Below, piece after piece: positions 8,641 to 17,652 of a stretch of 64,000 bases of DNA. Every line of letters starts with the position of its first letter. Position 1 is the first letter of the stretch. A model generated the notes under the pieces. That model was given only the letters and a program-made list of their open reading frames with translations, did not search any database and had not been told where the DNA came from. Source of the DNA: Guptibacillus hwajinpoensis (GTDB lineage: Bacteria > Bacillota > Bacilli > Bacillales > Bacillaceae_O); assembly GCA_016841765.1 (NCBI GenBank), contig JAENYN010000002.1, positions 1 to 64,000 on the forward strand, in the 5' to 3' direction. A program made the position numbers and the translations under genes.

Positions 8641-8889
8641 AGGACTCTGCCCATGAAAAAAACGACTTGTTACTCCTGAAATAAAATAGGGTACTTGCTT
8701 AATAAGGTCCTATTATATAAGGTTGTTGATTCTGAAATGGGGACCAGCAGCATCGTTTCGTGAAAAACGCTAATGATATATGACGGAAAAAAGGATGTTG
8801 ATTTCCCTGCCAATGGTGAAACAGTCCAATGAAAGCCAGCCGGGGAGTCTGCAGTAAGACATCGCAGTTGAAAATAGAAGCAAACGTAT
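8641..8889. other. Intergenic stretch without recognisable genes
   Basis: Between the element and the glutaminase gene there is only A/T-rich sequence. A frame opening with MKKTTCYS stops after eight codons. No terminator or conserved RNA was seen. Confidence 0.5.
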
Positions 8890-8901
8890 AGGAGTGAAAC
8901 C

Positions 8902-9852
8902 ATGCAAAAAATGACTAACGAGTACCTCCAGGAACTGGTCGAAATATACGCACCATTTGCCACTGACGGCAAAGCGCATACATCCATCCCGGAAATCAAT
9001 GAAAAAGTGGAAGGGTATCTGGGAGTCGCGATCAGTGATATGGACGGCGAGGAATACAAGGCAGGCGATACCGATTTCCGTTTTTCGATGCAAAGCATGT
9101 CGAAAGCGATCAATTATCTGGTGGCACTTGAAGATCTCGGGTTTGAAAGTGTGTATAAAATGGTGGGAGTGGATGCTTCTGATAATAACTATGCATCGAT
9201 TACCGCTTTCAAAGAAAACGGCAAACAAAAACCTTTCAATCCTTTCCTGGACGAGGGGGCACTTGCCGTCACTTCGATGATTGCCGGAGAAGATTCACAG
9301 GAAAAGATGGAGCGCATTCTGAAGCTTTTGCGGAAAATAACCGGCAATAACAAGATTAAGGTCAATGACATTAATTATGAGGATATGAAGAGCAAAGGCT
9401 CGATGCACCGCGCGTTCGGCTATCTGATGGAACATAAAGGCATTATTCCGAGCGGCAAGGTTGAGGATGCGATTGATTTGTATTTTAAGGGGATTTGTGT
9501 GCACCTCAACACGGTTGAACTGGCAAGAATCGGTTCATTCCTTGCAAATGACGGTTATCTTGAAAACGAAGGCAAGCAGCTGGTGAAACCGGAGAATGTC
9601 CGGATTTTGAAAGCGGTTATGCAAATGTCCGGGATGTATACAGATTCGGGGGATTTTGCTGTAAATGTCGGCATTCCTTCTAAAAGCGGCATAAGCGGCG
9701 GGATCATTTCGGCGGCAACGGGAAAAATGGGGATCGGCGTTTTCGGCCCGTCAATTAATCAACATGGGACAAGTGTTGCCGGAGCGGCTGTACTGAAACA
9801 GATTTCGGAAGACTTTGGATTAAATATGTTCAAGCACAGTGTTGCCAGATAA
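8902..9852 (+). CDS. glsA: Glutaminase, divergent (serine beta-lactamase-like fold)
   Basis: A 316-residue enzyme of the glutaminase A family, which hydrolyses glutamine to glutamate and ammonia in the cytoplasm. The catalytic Ser-x-x-Lys is in RFSMQSMSKAIN (about 64-72), and the late Lys-Ser-Gly segment SKSGISGGIISAATGKMGIG and HGTSVAGAAVL match the family well. The usual NPMINAGA motif is instead NPFLDEGA, and the normally conserved region after it differs, so substrate preference may have shifted. AGGAG at 8891-8895 supports ATG 8902. Monocistronic; a terminator lies at 10013-10044. Confidence 0.85.
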   Translation: MQKMTNEYLQELVEIYAPFATDGKAHTSIPEINEKVEGYLGVAISDMDGEEYKAGDTDFRFSMQSMSKAINYLVALEDLGFESVYKMVGVDASDNNYASITAFKENGKQKPFNPFLDEGALAVTSMIAGEDSQEKMERILKLLRKITGNNKIKVNDINYEDMKSKGSMHRAFGYLMEHKGIIPSGKVEDAIDLYFKGICVHLNTVELARIGSFLANDGYLENEGKQLVKPENVRILKAVMQMSGMYTDSGDFAVNVGIPSKSGISGGIISAATGKMGIGVFGPSINQHGTSVAGAAVLKQISEDFGLNMFKHSVAR

Positions 9853-10012
9853 CCGAGATGCCAATGTTCTTTGCTGGTGAGCGTCATTTCGTTCTTCGGT
9901 GTTTCCATGTTATCGCCTGAAACCGCAGAACTGCAGCAGGCGGGGAGCAGTGAACAGATGGAGTGACCCGATCGTGCCGAGATAATTAGAAAAATAGAAA
10001 AGGAATTCAATG
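9853..10012. other. Spacer after the glutaminase gene
   Basis: No gene or structured element is visible until the terminator at 10013. With the terminator and the promoter region of the germination operon this forms a gap of about 420 bases. Confidence 0.5.
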
Positions 10013-10044
10013 AAGCGCACACTGATCGGCAGGGTGCGCTTTTT
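10013..10044 (+). terminator. Terminator between glsA and the ger operon
   Basis: AAGCGCAC pairs with GTGCGCTT and runs into five T residues. Confidence 0.75.
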
Positions 10045-10277
10045 GCATGACGCAGAATTTCCACAGATTATTTCATCTTTAAAATTAGAAACAGAACAGG
10101 TATTTGAAAAAATGGATTTTTGGAAGATTATATTTCCAAAGAAAGCGCAAAGTAGAGCCGGGTAAACCAGTGCAGTAGCATTCCCCTATTTCTGAATCAG
10201 CGGCATAGGGTATATAAACCTCTTATAAGTCAAATACTGGCTAGAAGGATTTATTTCTCAAAAAAAGGTGATTGTCG

Positions 10278-11846
10278 ATGTTTTCGAAACTAAAAAAATT
10301 TTATAAATCATTGGCAAGGCCAAGCGGTACTGAAAAGAAACAGCAGGTAGAACAATTGAAAATATCGGGAAATCTACTCGAGAATGAAAAATATCTACGA
10401 GCTGTGTTTTCTCATAGTTACGATGTCCTTTTCCGGAAAATCCATATCGGCAAGGGTGATTCCGCCTGCAAGGCACTGTTTGTCGGTATCGCCGGAATGT
10501 TCGATCAGGACCAGATCCAGAAAAACATAATTGATCCCTTGATGGAAGTGGAAAACTGCACTTCAGAGATTCTCCATGGGATTGAGACAGAAGTGATAAA
10601 CACCCATAATTGTGCAGAAACCAGGGGATTTGAAGATGCCATTAAAAGCATTTTAAGAGGGGAACCCGCCCTGTTCATCGACGGACTTGAAAAAGCCTAT
10701 GTGCTGGGGGCGGCAACGTGGGAAATGCGGGGCATATCAGAACCGGTAACAGAAACAGTTATTCGGGGCCCGCGGGAGGGTTTTGTCGAAACACTGCAGG
10801 TGAACACGTCCATGTTGAGGCGGAAAATCCGGAACTCCCGCCTTAAAATTGAACAGGTTAAAATCGGTGAAGTCACGGAAACGCCAGTTGCGATTGCATA
10901 TGTTGACGGCATTGCGAACAAGGAACTTGTCAAAGAAGTGAAAAAGAGATTGACCGGCATCAAAACGGATGCGATTTTAGAGTCCGGTTATATAGAAGAA
11001 TTCATTGAAGATGCCCCGCTGTCTGTCTTTCCGACCGTTTCGAACACGGAGCGGCCCGACATTGTGGCGGCAAAACTGATGGAAGGCAGGGTGGCCATTT
11101 TTACAGAAGGGACCCCTGTCGTTTTGGTCGTCCCCTATTTAATATTCGAATCCTTCCAAAACGCGGAAGATTATTATTCCCGTCCGTATTTAAGCTCCCT
11201 AATGCGGATTCTCAGACTGACCGGTTTCTTTTTTTCCAGTCTCGCTCCTGGTATGTATCTAGCGTTCGAAAATTTTCATATCGAAGTATTTCCGAACGAT
11301 CTTCTCATTACCTTTGCGGCGGCGAGAGAAGGGGTGCCATTTCCACTGTTTTCGGAAATTCTATTTATGCTGATCGGCTTTGAATTTTTACGGGAAGCAG
11401 CCGTTAGAATGCCAAGGCCTGTCGGGCAGGCAATTTCCATTGTCGGGGCATTGATTCTCGGGGAATCTGCAGTCAATGCAGGCTTTGTCGGCTCGCCAAC
11501 GATTATCGTGATTGCGATAGCCGCCATCAGTGGGCTTGTTGTTCCTTCCCTAAATGATATAACAAGCATCATGCGCCTCATTTATCTGGTGGCAGCCGCC
11601 TTTTTTGGCATGTATGGAATCATGCTGGTCCTCATGTTCTGGCTTATTCATGTCACTTCGCTCCGGTCTTTCGGTGTCCCGTATCTGGCATCCTGGTATC
11701 CATTATCGCTAAGTTCATGGAAGGATTTCATCTTTCGGGCACCTCTATGGATGCAAAACAGGCGGCCGGAACCGCTCCAGACCCAGGATATTGCCCGCCA
11801 GGCACCCGGCCAGAAACCTGGAGTAAAGAAGGATGAAAAGGAATGA
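10278..11846 (+). CDS. gerKA: Spore germinant receptor A subunit (GerA/GerKA family)
   Basis: A 522-residue A subunit of a GerA-type nutrient receptor in the spore inner membrane. An N-terminal cytosolic half of about 280 residues carries the family motif ETVIRGPREGFVE (about 165-178); about four to five membrane segments follow, with GESAVNAGFVGSPTIIVIA typical of the family, and a Pro/Gln-rich basic tail. It partners with the C and B subunits encoded immediately downstream. ATG 10278 is used with AAAGGTGAT just upstream; a TTG at 10272 is less likely. The gene order A-C-B is that of B. subtilis gerK, hence the symbol, though the germinant cannot be deduced. Confidence 0.92.
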   Translation: MFSKLKKFYKSLARPSGTEKKQQVEQLKISGNLLENEKYLRAVFSHSYDVLFRKIHIGKGDSACKALFVGIAGMFDQDQIQKNIIDPLMEVENCTSEILHGIETEVINTHNCAETRGFEDAIKSILRGEPALFIDGLEKAYVLGAATWEMRGISEPVTETVIRGPREGFVETLQVNTSMLRRKIRNSRLKIEQVKIGEVTETPVAIAYVDGIANKELVKEVKKRLTGIKTDAILESGYIEEFIEDAPLSVFPTVSNTERPDIVAAKLMEGRVAIFTEGTPVVLVVPYLIFESFQNAEDYYSRPYLSSLMRILRLTGFFFSSLAPGMYLAFENFHIEVFPNDLLITFAAAREGVPFPLFSEILFMLIGFEFLREAAVRMPRPVGQAISIVGALILGESAVNAGFVGSPTIIVIAIAAISGLVVPSLNDITSIMRLIYLVAAAFFGMYGIMLVLMFWLIHVTSLRSFGVPYLASWYPLSLSSWKDFIFRAPLWMQNRRPEPLQTQDIARQAPGQKPGVKKDEKE

Positions 11847-11853
11847 TGGATAG

Positions 11854-13002
11854 ATGAAAGCACGTAAATATGTTGTTGTGTTTATCATGATGGTATTCCT
11901 TTCAGGGTGCTGGGGGTCCACAGAACTATCGGATATCTCCATTGTTTCAGTTGTCGGAATAGACAGAAATGCAGATGGTGACATTGAAATAACAAATAAT
12001 ATTATAGATCCTACTGCAGTTAAAAATGGACAAAAGCATCCATACACCATGCATACCATCACTGGCAAAACAGTTTTCAAGGCTGGACGCCAAGCGATTA
12101 CAGTCATTGGTGAAAAGCAAAACTGGGAGCATATCAGCGCCTTTATTATTGGGAAAGATACGGCAGAAGAATCAGTCTTGCCGATACTTGACTTCTTTTC
12201 CCGTGACCATGAACCCCGCCTGAAAATGTACATGATGATAGCAAATCGACCTGCCAGGGAATTATTGGAGAATTATCCTGTTTCCACAAAACTTCCGGGC
12301 CGGGAACTGCGGAATGCTATCGACTTTCAGGATAAACATCTGGGGGAGGCTCCAAAAGTGGAGTACCACAATTTCATACAGAAACTGCGGAATCCTTTTG
12401 AAGACCCCTATCTACCAGTTGTCCACCTCAGTGAAGAAGACGAAGTCCAGGTATACAACACAGCTGTTTTCGATGGTGAACGGGTAATCGGGTATCTTGG
12501 GAAACAAGAAACGGTCGCTTTCCACCGCGTAATAGGGAAACTGAAAGGCGGGCTTCAAGTGGTGAAGCTGGAAGAAGGAGAGGAAGGGGAAGAACAGGAA
12601 GCTTCAGTTGAAGTGAAAAATTCCAAGTCATCCATCAAGGCTAAAATGAAGGACGGGCAGCCGATCATCACGATTGAAATCAAAGAAAAAGGGTTTGTCG
12701 GTGAATTAACTAAACCGGTCTTGGTGACGGCAAAGCTGCTGGAGGACATTGAAAAAGAGTACGAAAACACAGTGAAGCAAGAAATTGAAAAAACGATAAA
12801 TAAGATTCAAAAAGAGTATAACGCCAATTTGCTTGGGTTCGCAGGTGCAATCGAACGTAAAGACCCTAAATACTGGAATAAGCACAAAGATGAATGGCCG
12901 AAGATTTATGAGGAACTTGAAGTGAAAGTGAAGGTCGATGCCGAAATACGCGATCATGGACTAATCGAACACCATTTAAATGAGAATGGAAAGGCGGAAT
13001 GA
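11854..13002 (+). CDS. gerKC: Spore germinant receptor lipoprotein C subunit (Ger(x)C family)
   Basis: A 382-residue lipoprotein subunit of the germinant receptor. The signal peptide ends in the lipobox LSGC (Cys at 20), followed by the family opening WGSTELSDISIVSVVGID. The conserved GRELRNAIDFQ-type segment lies near residue 155 and the C-terminal domain carries the long helix typical of Ger(x)C. Only seven bases separate it from the A subunit, and its last four bases overlap the start of the B subunit (ATGA), so the three are translated as one unit. Confidence 0.93.
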   Translation: MKARKYVVVFIMMVFLSGCWGSTELSDISIVSVVGIDRNADGDIEITNNIIDPTAVKNGQKHPYTMHTITGKTVFKAGRQAITVIGEKQNWEHISAFIIGKDTAEESVLPILDFFSRDHEPRLKMYMMIANRPARELLENYPVSTKLPGRELRNAIDFQDKHLGEAPKVEYHNFIQKLRNPFEDPYLPVVHLSEEDEVQVYNTAVFDGERVIGYLGKQETVAFHRVIGKLKGGLQVVKLEEGEEGEEQEASVEVKNSKSSIKAKMKDGQPIITIEIKEKGFVGELTKPVLVTAKLLEDIEKEYENTVKQEIEKTINKIQKEYNANLLGFAGAIERKDPKYWNKHKDEWPKIYEELEVKVKVDAEIRDHGLIEHHLNENGKAE

Positions 13003-14117
13003 TGAGGATGGAAGTTGTTTCATACCGGCAGACAGCCTTTTTGCTGTCGATGTCACTACCGGTGATGGGCCATATGTTTCTCATACCCCCAATTGTGGAG
13101 GGAAGCGGCCGTGATTCCTGGATAGCCATTCTCCTGACAGTGCCCTTCGCCGTTTTTTTCGGATTTGCCCTGCACAGGCTCCATAAGCTGTTCCCCGATA
13201 AAAGATACATCCAGATCCTGGAGTTCACGTTCGGCCGCCTTCCTGGAAAAGTTATCGGGCTGGCTGTCATTGGATATTTTTTATTCCTTGCTCTGATCAC
13301 GTTATACGGAACGGTGAATTTTATCCAGACAGTATTCCTGCCAGAGGCACCATGGTGGGCTCTGCAGATCACCTTTTACCCGCTTGTTATTTATGCCGCT
13401 TCAAAAGGCGTTGAAGTGTTGGCCAGGTCCAGTGTGATTTTGTTTGTCATCATCATTGTCACCGGGGAAAGCATTGCCCTCACCACCCACCAGATGAAGG
13501 ATTACAATTTGCTTTTGCCGGTGCTGTCACATGGAAGTGAACCGATATTATATGGAATGGCCCTCACTGCCGCCCTTTATGGAGAATTCGTGATTCTGTT
13601 GATGATGGGAATGGAGAAAGCAACCGAGCGGTCTAAATCGCTGTTTTTCATCAATACAGTAACTGTGTTTTTGATTGCCTGGATGTTTCTCGGAACCGTT
13701 ACGAGCAGTATCAGCATTTTTGGGATCCATCAGGTTACGAACCTGGAGTATCCGGCCCAGAGTATAGTACGTCTTGTTGAGTTCGGTTTCATTGAACGGT
13801 TCGATATCTATGGAATTCTCACGATGATTTCAGGAGGAATAATCCGGATGGGGCTGTTGCACTGGGCTGCCGGAAAAGGGATTACCCAGGTAATCGGAAT
13901 AAAAAAACAGTGGATGATCCACGGCGCGCTGTTTGTGCTCCTGTTCTCTCTTCCTTACGCCATTGAATCTTACCGTGTTTTTGTAGAATTATTTCTCTTT
14001 AAATTGTACCCGATTTCAGCCATCATATCTGTTGGGCTGACACTGCTCGCCTGGCTTATAGCTGAAGTGAAAACAAGAAAAAAAGAGAAGGTCAAAGGAA
14101 AAAAGCTTGTGTTGTAA
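12999..14117 (+). CDS. gerKB: Spore germinant receptor B subunit (GerAB/ArcD/ProY family)
   Basis: A 372-residue polytopic protein with about ten membrane segments, related to amino acid-polyamine transporters and thought to bind the germinant. The opening SYRQTAFLLSMSLPVMGHMFLIPP fits spore germination permeases only in its first helix pattern (short run quoted: LLSMSLPVMGHMFLIPP). The start overlaps the C-subunit stop by four bases and AAAGGCGG precedes it. The C-terminus is short and Lys-rich. No clear terminator follows; the transcript may run into the repeat region downstream. Confidence 0.92.
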   Translation: MMRMEVVSYRQTAFLLSMSLPVMGHMFLIPPIVEGSGRDSWIAILLTVPFAVFFGFALHRLHKLFPDKRYIQILEFTFGRLPGKVIGLAVIGYFLFLALITLYGTVNFIQTVFLPEAPWWALQITFYPLVIYAASKGVEVLARSSVILFVIIIVTGESIALTTHQMKDYNLLLPVLSHGSEPILYGMALTAALYGEFVILLMMGMEKATERSKSLFFINTVTVFLIAWMFLGTVTSSISIFGIHQVTNLEYPAQSIVRLVEFGFIERFDIYGILTMISGGIIRMGLLHWAAGKGITQVIGIKKQWMIHGALFVLLFSLPYAIESYRVFVELFLFKLYPISAIISVGLTLLAWLIAEVKTRKKEKVKGKKLVL

Positions 14118-14746
14118 TGGTGATGGGAACCAATCGGGTTTCCTTTATGACAATCTGTAAAGGGAACGATGTTAATTCAAGCCATGACTGGAAGGATTCA
14201 TGCCAGAATGCCTTGTTTTCGAACTGCAGAACGAAGGAGGTTCTAGCGGTGGTCAGCTTTCACGCCGTATGACGCAAGAATCGCGCCGATGCTGTTCAGT
14301 TTCACGCGCAAATGTTGTGGTAACACGCCGTAAAGGCGCCTATTCACGCCAAAACCGTTGTTTCGCGCCATAAGTGGCGGCATTCACGCTAAAGCGTTTT
14401 ATTTTCGAGCTGCAGATCGAAGGAGTATCACTGGCACAGCCATGCAGCTTTCACGCCGTATGATGCGAGAATCGCGCCGATGCTGTTCAGTTTCACGCGC
14501 AAATGCTGTGGTAACCCGCCGTAAAGACCTCAATTCACGCCAAAACCGTTGTTTCGCGCCATAAGTGGCGGCATTTATGCCAAAGCCTTTGGTTTCAAGC
14601 TGTAAATCAAAGGTGTTAGACAAGTACGGTAGACACATTCATGCTATTCCGCCAGCAACGAAATTTGCCGATTCTCCATACTGTTTAAAATAACTCTCCT
14701 AGGGAAAAGCATAATGTATAGGTAATTTTTCATTAGAGGTGAAATA
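14118..14746. other. Long intergenic region holding the 191-bp duplication
   Basis: Outside the duplication there is no reading frame with a ribosome binding site. The last 150 bases are A/T-richer and presumably contain the promoter of the small membrane protein gene that follows. Confidence 0.5.
14216..14590. repeat. 191-bp direct duplication made of ~21-bp phased units
   Basis: Two long copies in tandem: the shared string beginning GCTTTCACGCCGTATGA occurs at 14256 and again at 14447, an exact 191-bp offset, and similarity extends through the element about TTTCGCGCCATAAG. Within each copy the core TCRCGCC recurs at roughly 14260, 14281, 14302, 14324, 14344, 14363 and 14384, every 19-22 bases. 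Copies have diverged by scattered substitutions. The region is noncoding; an open frame through it reads as low-complexity Arg/Ser-rich sequence. Confidence 0.8.
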
Positions 14747-15001
14747 ATGGAACTTTCGATCGGACTCTTAATTAATATTATAATCGCCATTTATCTGGCG
14801 ATCGACGCCAAAAAACATGACAAAAGTTCGATTTTATGGGCCATTCTCGGCTTTATCTTCGGATTTCTGGCCCTAGGAATCTACTTCATTATGACCGGCA
14901 GGAAAGTGGCCGGCTGGATAATCGTGATTGCATCGATTCTCTGGTTCATTATCGGCCTGATCTTCGGATTTATCGGTCTGTTATTTGGCGCGTTATTCTA
15001 A
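14747..15001 (+). CDS. Small membrane protein, 84 residues
   Basis: A very hydrophobic protein with three membrane segments (about 4-18, 27-47 and 53-80), separated by a short polar loop AIDAKKHDKSS and by TGRKVAG. The Asp-Lys-rich loop after the first helix resembles the phospholipase-D-nuclease N-terminal/cardiolipin-type small membrane modules, but this is not firm. GAGGTG at 14733-14738 supports the ATG. A strong terminator follows, so it is a single-gene transcript. Confidence 0.75.
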   Translation: MELSIGLLINIIIAIYLAIDAKKHDKSSILWAILGFIFGFLALGIYFIMTGRKVAGWIIVIASILWFIIGLIFGFIGLLFGALF

Positions 15002-15025
15002 ACAAGTGTTATCATTTCCGTATTA

Positions 15026-15063
15026 AGGGGATCAAGCCAGAAATGGTTTGGTCCCTTTTTTTC
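15026..15063 (+). terminator. Terminator of the 84-residue membrane protein gene
   Basis: AGGGGATCAAGCC pairs with GGTTTGGTCCCTT and is followed by seven T residues. Confidence 0.85.
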
Positions 15064-15134
15064 TTAAAGAAAGTCAATATAAAAATAAGCATGTTTAGAA
15101 AAAGGCCGAATCGAAAAAGAGGACAGCTCAATTA

Positions 15135-15240
15135 AGCATCCTGCCCCCTGGCGCCTTGCTTATCGATAAATTTACGAATTTCCCCGATGTCATCGGCCAA
15201 GCATTTACAACCAATTCCACCCCTGGGGTGTTTGTTTTTT
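15135..15240 (-). pseudogene. Possible remnant reading frame downstream of 15247-15651
   Basis: A frame +1 to the membrane protein gene continues past its stop and reads GIGCKCLADDIGEIRKF then IDKQGARGQDA before TAA. Codon use is protein-like, but no ATG/GTG start with a ribosome binding site is present. It may be the 3' remnant of a lost gene or a chance frame. Confidence 0.2.
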
Positions 15241-15246
15241 TCTGGA

Positions 15247-15651
15247 TTAGAGCAGATACAGTCCTGCCCATAGAAAAGCAAAGCCTAAAACGAGTACAAA
15301 CACATTGACAAACCAAAGTCCACGGCTGCCAACAGTGTCAATAAAGTGCACGAATTTCCTTGAAGTTTTTTCCCAATCAAACAAAAGAAACAGCGTTTTC
15401 ATTGAAGCTGCAGTAAGCAAAGGGGCCAGCACCCAGCCGTATTGGGCATAGTCAAAGAAGACCCCGAGCCATATAAGAGCAAATATCAAAAGGGCGTAGG
15501 CGGCAAGCGCGTTTACGGTCCATGGCCGCTGCTCACGCGCATATTCACGCCTGATCCATTTATAGAATGTACGGTGAAAAAAGACCCCGCAAAACACTTT
15601 AAGAAAAGCTCCGGCCGCGATTGCAAAACAGACGAATTTAAACAGACTCAC
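15247..15651 (-). CDS. Membrane protein of unknown function, 134 residues
   Basis: Four predicted membrane segments (about 5-22, 46-66, 72-86 and 110-133) with an Arg-rich loop HRTFYKWIRREYAREQR between the first two. No known domain is recognised. Translation starts at GTG 15651 with GGAGG nine bases upstream on the minus strand. It is convergent with the small membrane protein gene and divergent from the SDR gene. Confidence 0.7.
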   Translation of the reverse strand: MSLFKFVCFAIAAGAFLKVFCGVFFHRTFYKWIRREYAREQRPWTVNALAAYALLIFALIWLGVFFDYAQYGWVLAPLLTAASMKTLFLLFDWEKTSRKFVHFIDTVGSRGLWFVNVFVLVLGFAFLWAGLYLL

Positions 15652-15829
15652 AGCTTTTTACCTCCAAATCCGTTACCAGATAAATAGTCATACATCTTCA
15701 TTATGTACAACAGGAAGAACATTCAATCTCCAGCCAGGCAACAATTTAATGAGACTAAAGGATTTCAGGAATGGTGCCAAGAATGTTTAATATAGGCAAT
15801 AATAGAACCGGACAGGGGGTAAGGCGGAC

Positions 15830-16618
15830 ATGGCAAATATCGTGATCACCGGAAGCACGCGGGGAATCGGATATGGGCTGGCCAGGCAGTTTTTAAAAAA
15901 GGGCTGCTCGGTCATGATCAACGGCACTACCGATCAAAATGTCGGACAGGCGCTGGCAGCTCTCCAGGGTGAATTTCCCGACAAGAAAGTCTTCGGCCTG
16001 GCAGGGGATGTACGATTTTATCCGGATATGCAGCGGCTTTGGGACGTTTCCTCTGAAAAGTTGGGGACGGTCGATATCTGGGTCAACAATGCCGGCATCG
16101 ATCAGGTGCGCGCTTACTTTTGGGAAATGGAGCAGGATGATTATAATAAGCTGGTTGACATCAATATAACCGGTGTTATGAATGGAACCAGTGCCGCATT
16201 CTCTGGCATGAAAAAACAGGGCGGCGGCCGGATTTTCAATATGGAAGGGTTCGGAAGCGACGGCATGATGCGGGAAAAAATGTCGATTTACGGGACATCC
16301 AAGCGGGCAGTCCGCTACTTCACCCGCTCATTGGCAAAGGAAGCGAAGCATACACCGGTTCTGGTCGGCACATTAAGTCCCGGCATGGTAGCGACCGACC
16401 TCTTGAAAAAATCGCTTGCAGATGGAGGAAAAGAAGCGGAACAGGCGAAGAAGATATTTAATATCCTTGCCGATGATGTAGAGACCGTCACTGCATTTCT
16501 GACAGAGGAGATGCTTAGAACAGGCAAAAACGGAGCGCGGATCGAGTGGCTGACAAGGCCGAAAATTGCCCGGCGATTCGCAGGCAGCATGTTCAAAAAA
16601 AGAGAGATCTTCAAATGA
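15830..16618 (+). CDS. Short-chain dehydrogenase/reductase
   Basis: A 262-residue classical SDR oxidoreductase. It shows the NAD(P)-binding TGSTRGIGYG motif at 7-16, the NNAG motif in DIWVNNAGID, and the catalytic Tyr and Lys in YGTSKRAV; the usual Ser position is in the RIFNMEGFGSDG region, where Ser is displaced, so catalysis may rely on a neighbour. The substrate is not predictable. The gene is followed after 21 bases by the endonuclease I gene on the same strand, probably cotranscribed, without obvious functional link. Confidence 0.88.
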   Translation: MANIVITGSTRGIGYGLARQFLKKGCSVMINGTTDQNVGQALAALQGEFPDKKVFGLAGDVRFYPDMQRLWDVSSEKLGTVDIWVNNAGIDQVRAYFWEMEQDDYNKLVDINITGVMNGTSAAFSGMKKQGGGRIFNMEGFGSDGMMREKMSIYGTSKRAVRYFTRSLAKEAKHTPVLVGTLSPGMVATDLLKKSLADGGKEAEQAKKIFNILADDVETVTAFLTEEMLRTGKNGARIEWLTRPKIARRFAGSMFKKREIFK

Positions 16619-16639
16619 CATCCCCGAAGGAGGCAGCTA

Positions 16640-17578
16640 ATGGACGACTTCAATTTCTCTCATTTAAAAAAAGAACACAGTTTGTATGCTGTTCCGGAGA
16701 CGGAAGCTGAGCAAAAAGAACTTTTTCTTGAACTGCAGCAAAACAGGAAGAAAATCAAAGAAGACCGCCGTGCGTATTATGACCCGGAAGCTGACAGCAA
16801 AGCCAAACAATCCTACTATGAGGGGATTGATTTTGATAACAAGGATGAAAGCGAGATTGCCGAGGCATTGCACCGCCTTGTAAAGCAGACACATACCAAT
16901 CAAGTCGGCTACAGTCCGTCCAGATATGTCTATCCATGGGTTGACCTGCAGGAAAACGGAAGTCTTGTCAGCGTGTATTCAGGGCGGAGAAGGAAGCCCG
17001 AAGAGGTGCTGGCTGAAGACTATATAACAGCAGAAAAAAGAATCAAGCAGCTGGAAAAGCAAGTTGTAGCGCTCGATCGTGAAGATACCAGAGGACTCCG
17101 GGTGGGAATTGAAAATGAGTTCAAGTTTAATTGCGAACACGCCGTGCCGCAGTCCTGGTTCGGAAGGGATGAGCCGATGAAAGGGGATATCCATCACCTG
17201 TTCACTTGCGACCCGGTCTGCAATTCGGCCCGCGGTAACTATCCTTATTATGATTTCAGAGAATACGAGCCGGAAACAGAGCTGATGGCTGTTCGGGACG
17301 GCTGCGGCAAAGCCGAAGACGAACGGTTCGAGCCTGAATACTCCAAAGGGGCCGTCGCAAGGGCGATGCTGTATTTTTTGTTGAGATATCCCGATGAAAT
17401 CCAAAAATCATTTAAGAGGAGGATCGATATCGGACTGCTGGACGAATGGCATCAGGAATTTCCGCCCGATGTGTATGAAAAACACCGGAATGCCGCGATT
17501 GCGGATATTCAGGGGAACCGGAATCCGTTTATTGATTTTCCTGAGGAATTCCGTTTGTGTGGGAAGTGGTTGAGGTGA
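16640..17578 (+). CDS. Endonuclease I family nuclease (EndA-like)
   Basis: A 312-residue nuclease of the endonuclease I family (beta-beta-alpha metal fold). The active site is visible in NCEHAVPQSWFGRDEP and DIHHLFTCDPVCNSARGNYP, with the closing motif QGNRNPFIDFPE near the end. Unlike periplasmic EndA or secreted Bacillus homologues, there is no signal peptide: the N-terminus is charged (MDDFNFSHLKKEH) and about 120 helical residues precede the nuclease domain, so it may act inside the cell or be released by another route. GGAGG at 16628-16632 supports ATG 16640. Confidence 0.9.
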   Translation: MDDFNFSHLKKEHSLYAVPETEAEQKELFLELQQNRKKIKEDRRAYYDPEADSKAKQSYYEGIDFDNKDESEIAEALHRLVKQTHTNQVGYSPSRYVYPWVDLQENGSLVSVYSGRRRKPEEVLAEDYITAEKRIKQLEKQVVALDREDTRGLRVGIENEFKFNCEHAVPQSWFGRDEPMKGDIHHLFTCDPVCNSARGNYPYYDFREYEPETELMAVRDGCGKAEDERFEPEYSKGAVARAMLYFLLRYPDEIQKSFKRRIDIGLLDEWHQEFPPDVYEKHRNAAIADIQGNRNPFIDFPEEFRLCGKWLR

Positions 17579-17595
17579 AGGGATGTTGCATAATT

Positions 17596-17639
17596 GGTGC
17601 CTGACCCCCAGTGCGTTAACGCGCTGGGGGTCAGGCACC
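17596..17639. repeat. 44-bp palindrome, copy 1
   Basis: Arms GGTGCCTGACCCCCAGTGCG and CGCGCTGGGGGTCAGGCACC flank TTAA. It sits between the convergent endonuclease and uracil permease genes and could act as a terminator there, but its copies in other contexts show it is a dispersed repeat. Confidence 0.95.
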
Positions 17640-17652
17640 TTTATGGCATTAC

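Noticed and set aside
14358-14564. 68-codon frame in the repeat region
   Set aside because: It lies wholly inside the 191-bp duplication, is Arg/Ser/Cys-rich and has no start signal.
17596-17639. Plain rho-independent terminator
   Set aside because: It may work as one here, but the same 44-bp palindrome occurs six times, including divergent gaps, and lacks a consistent T tract, so it is listed as a repeat.
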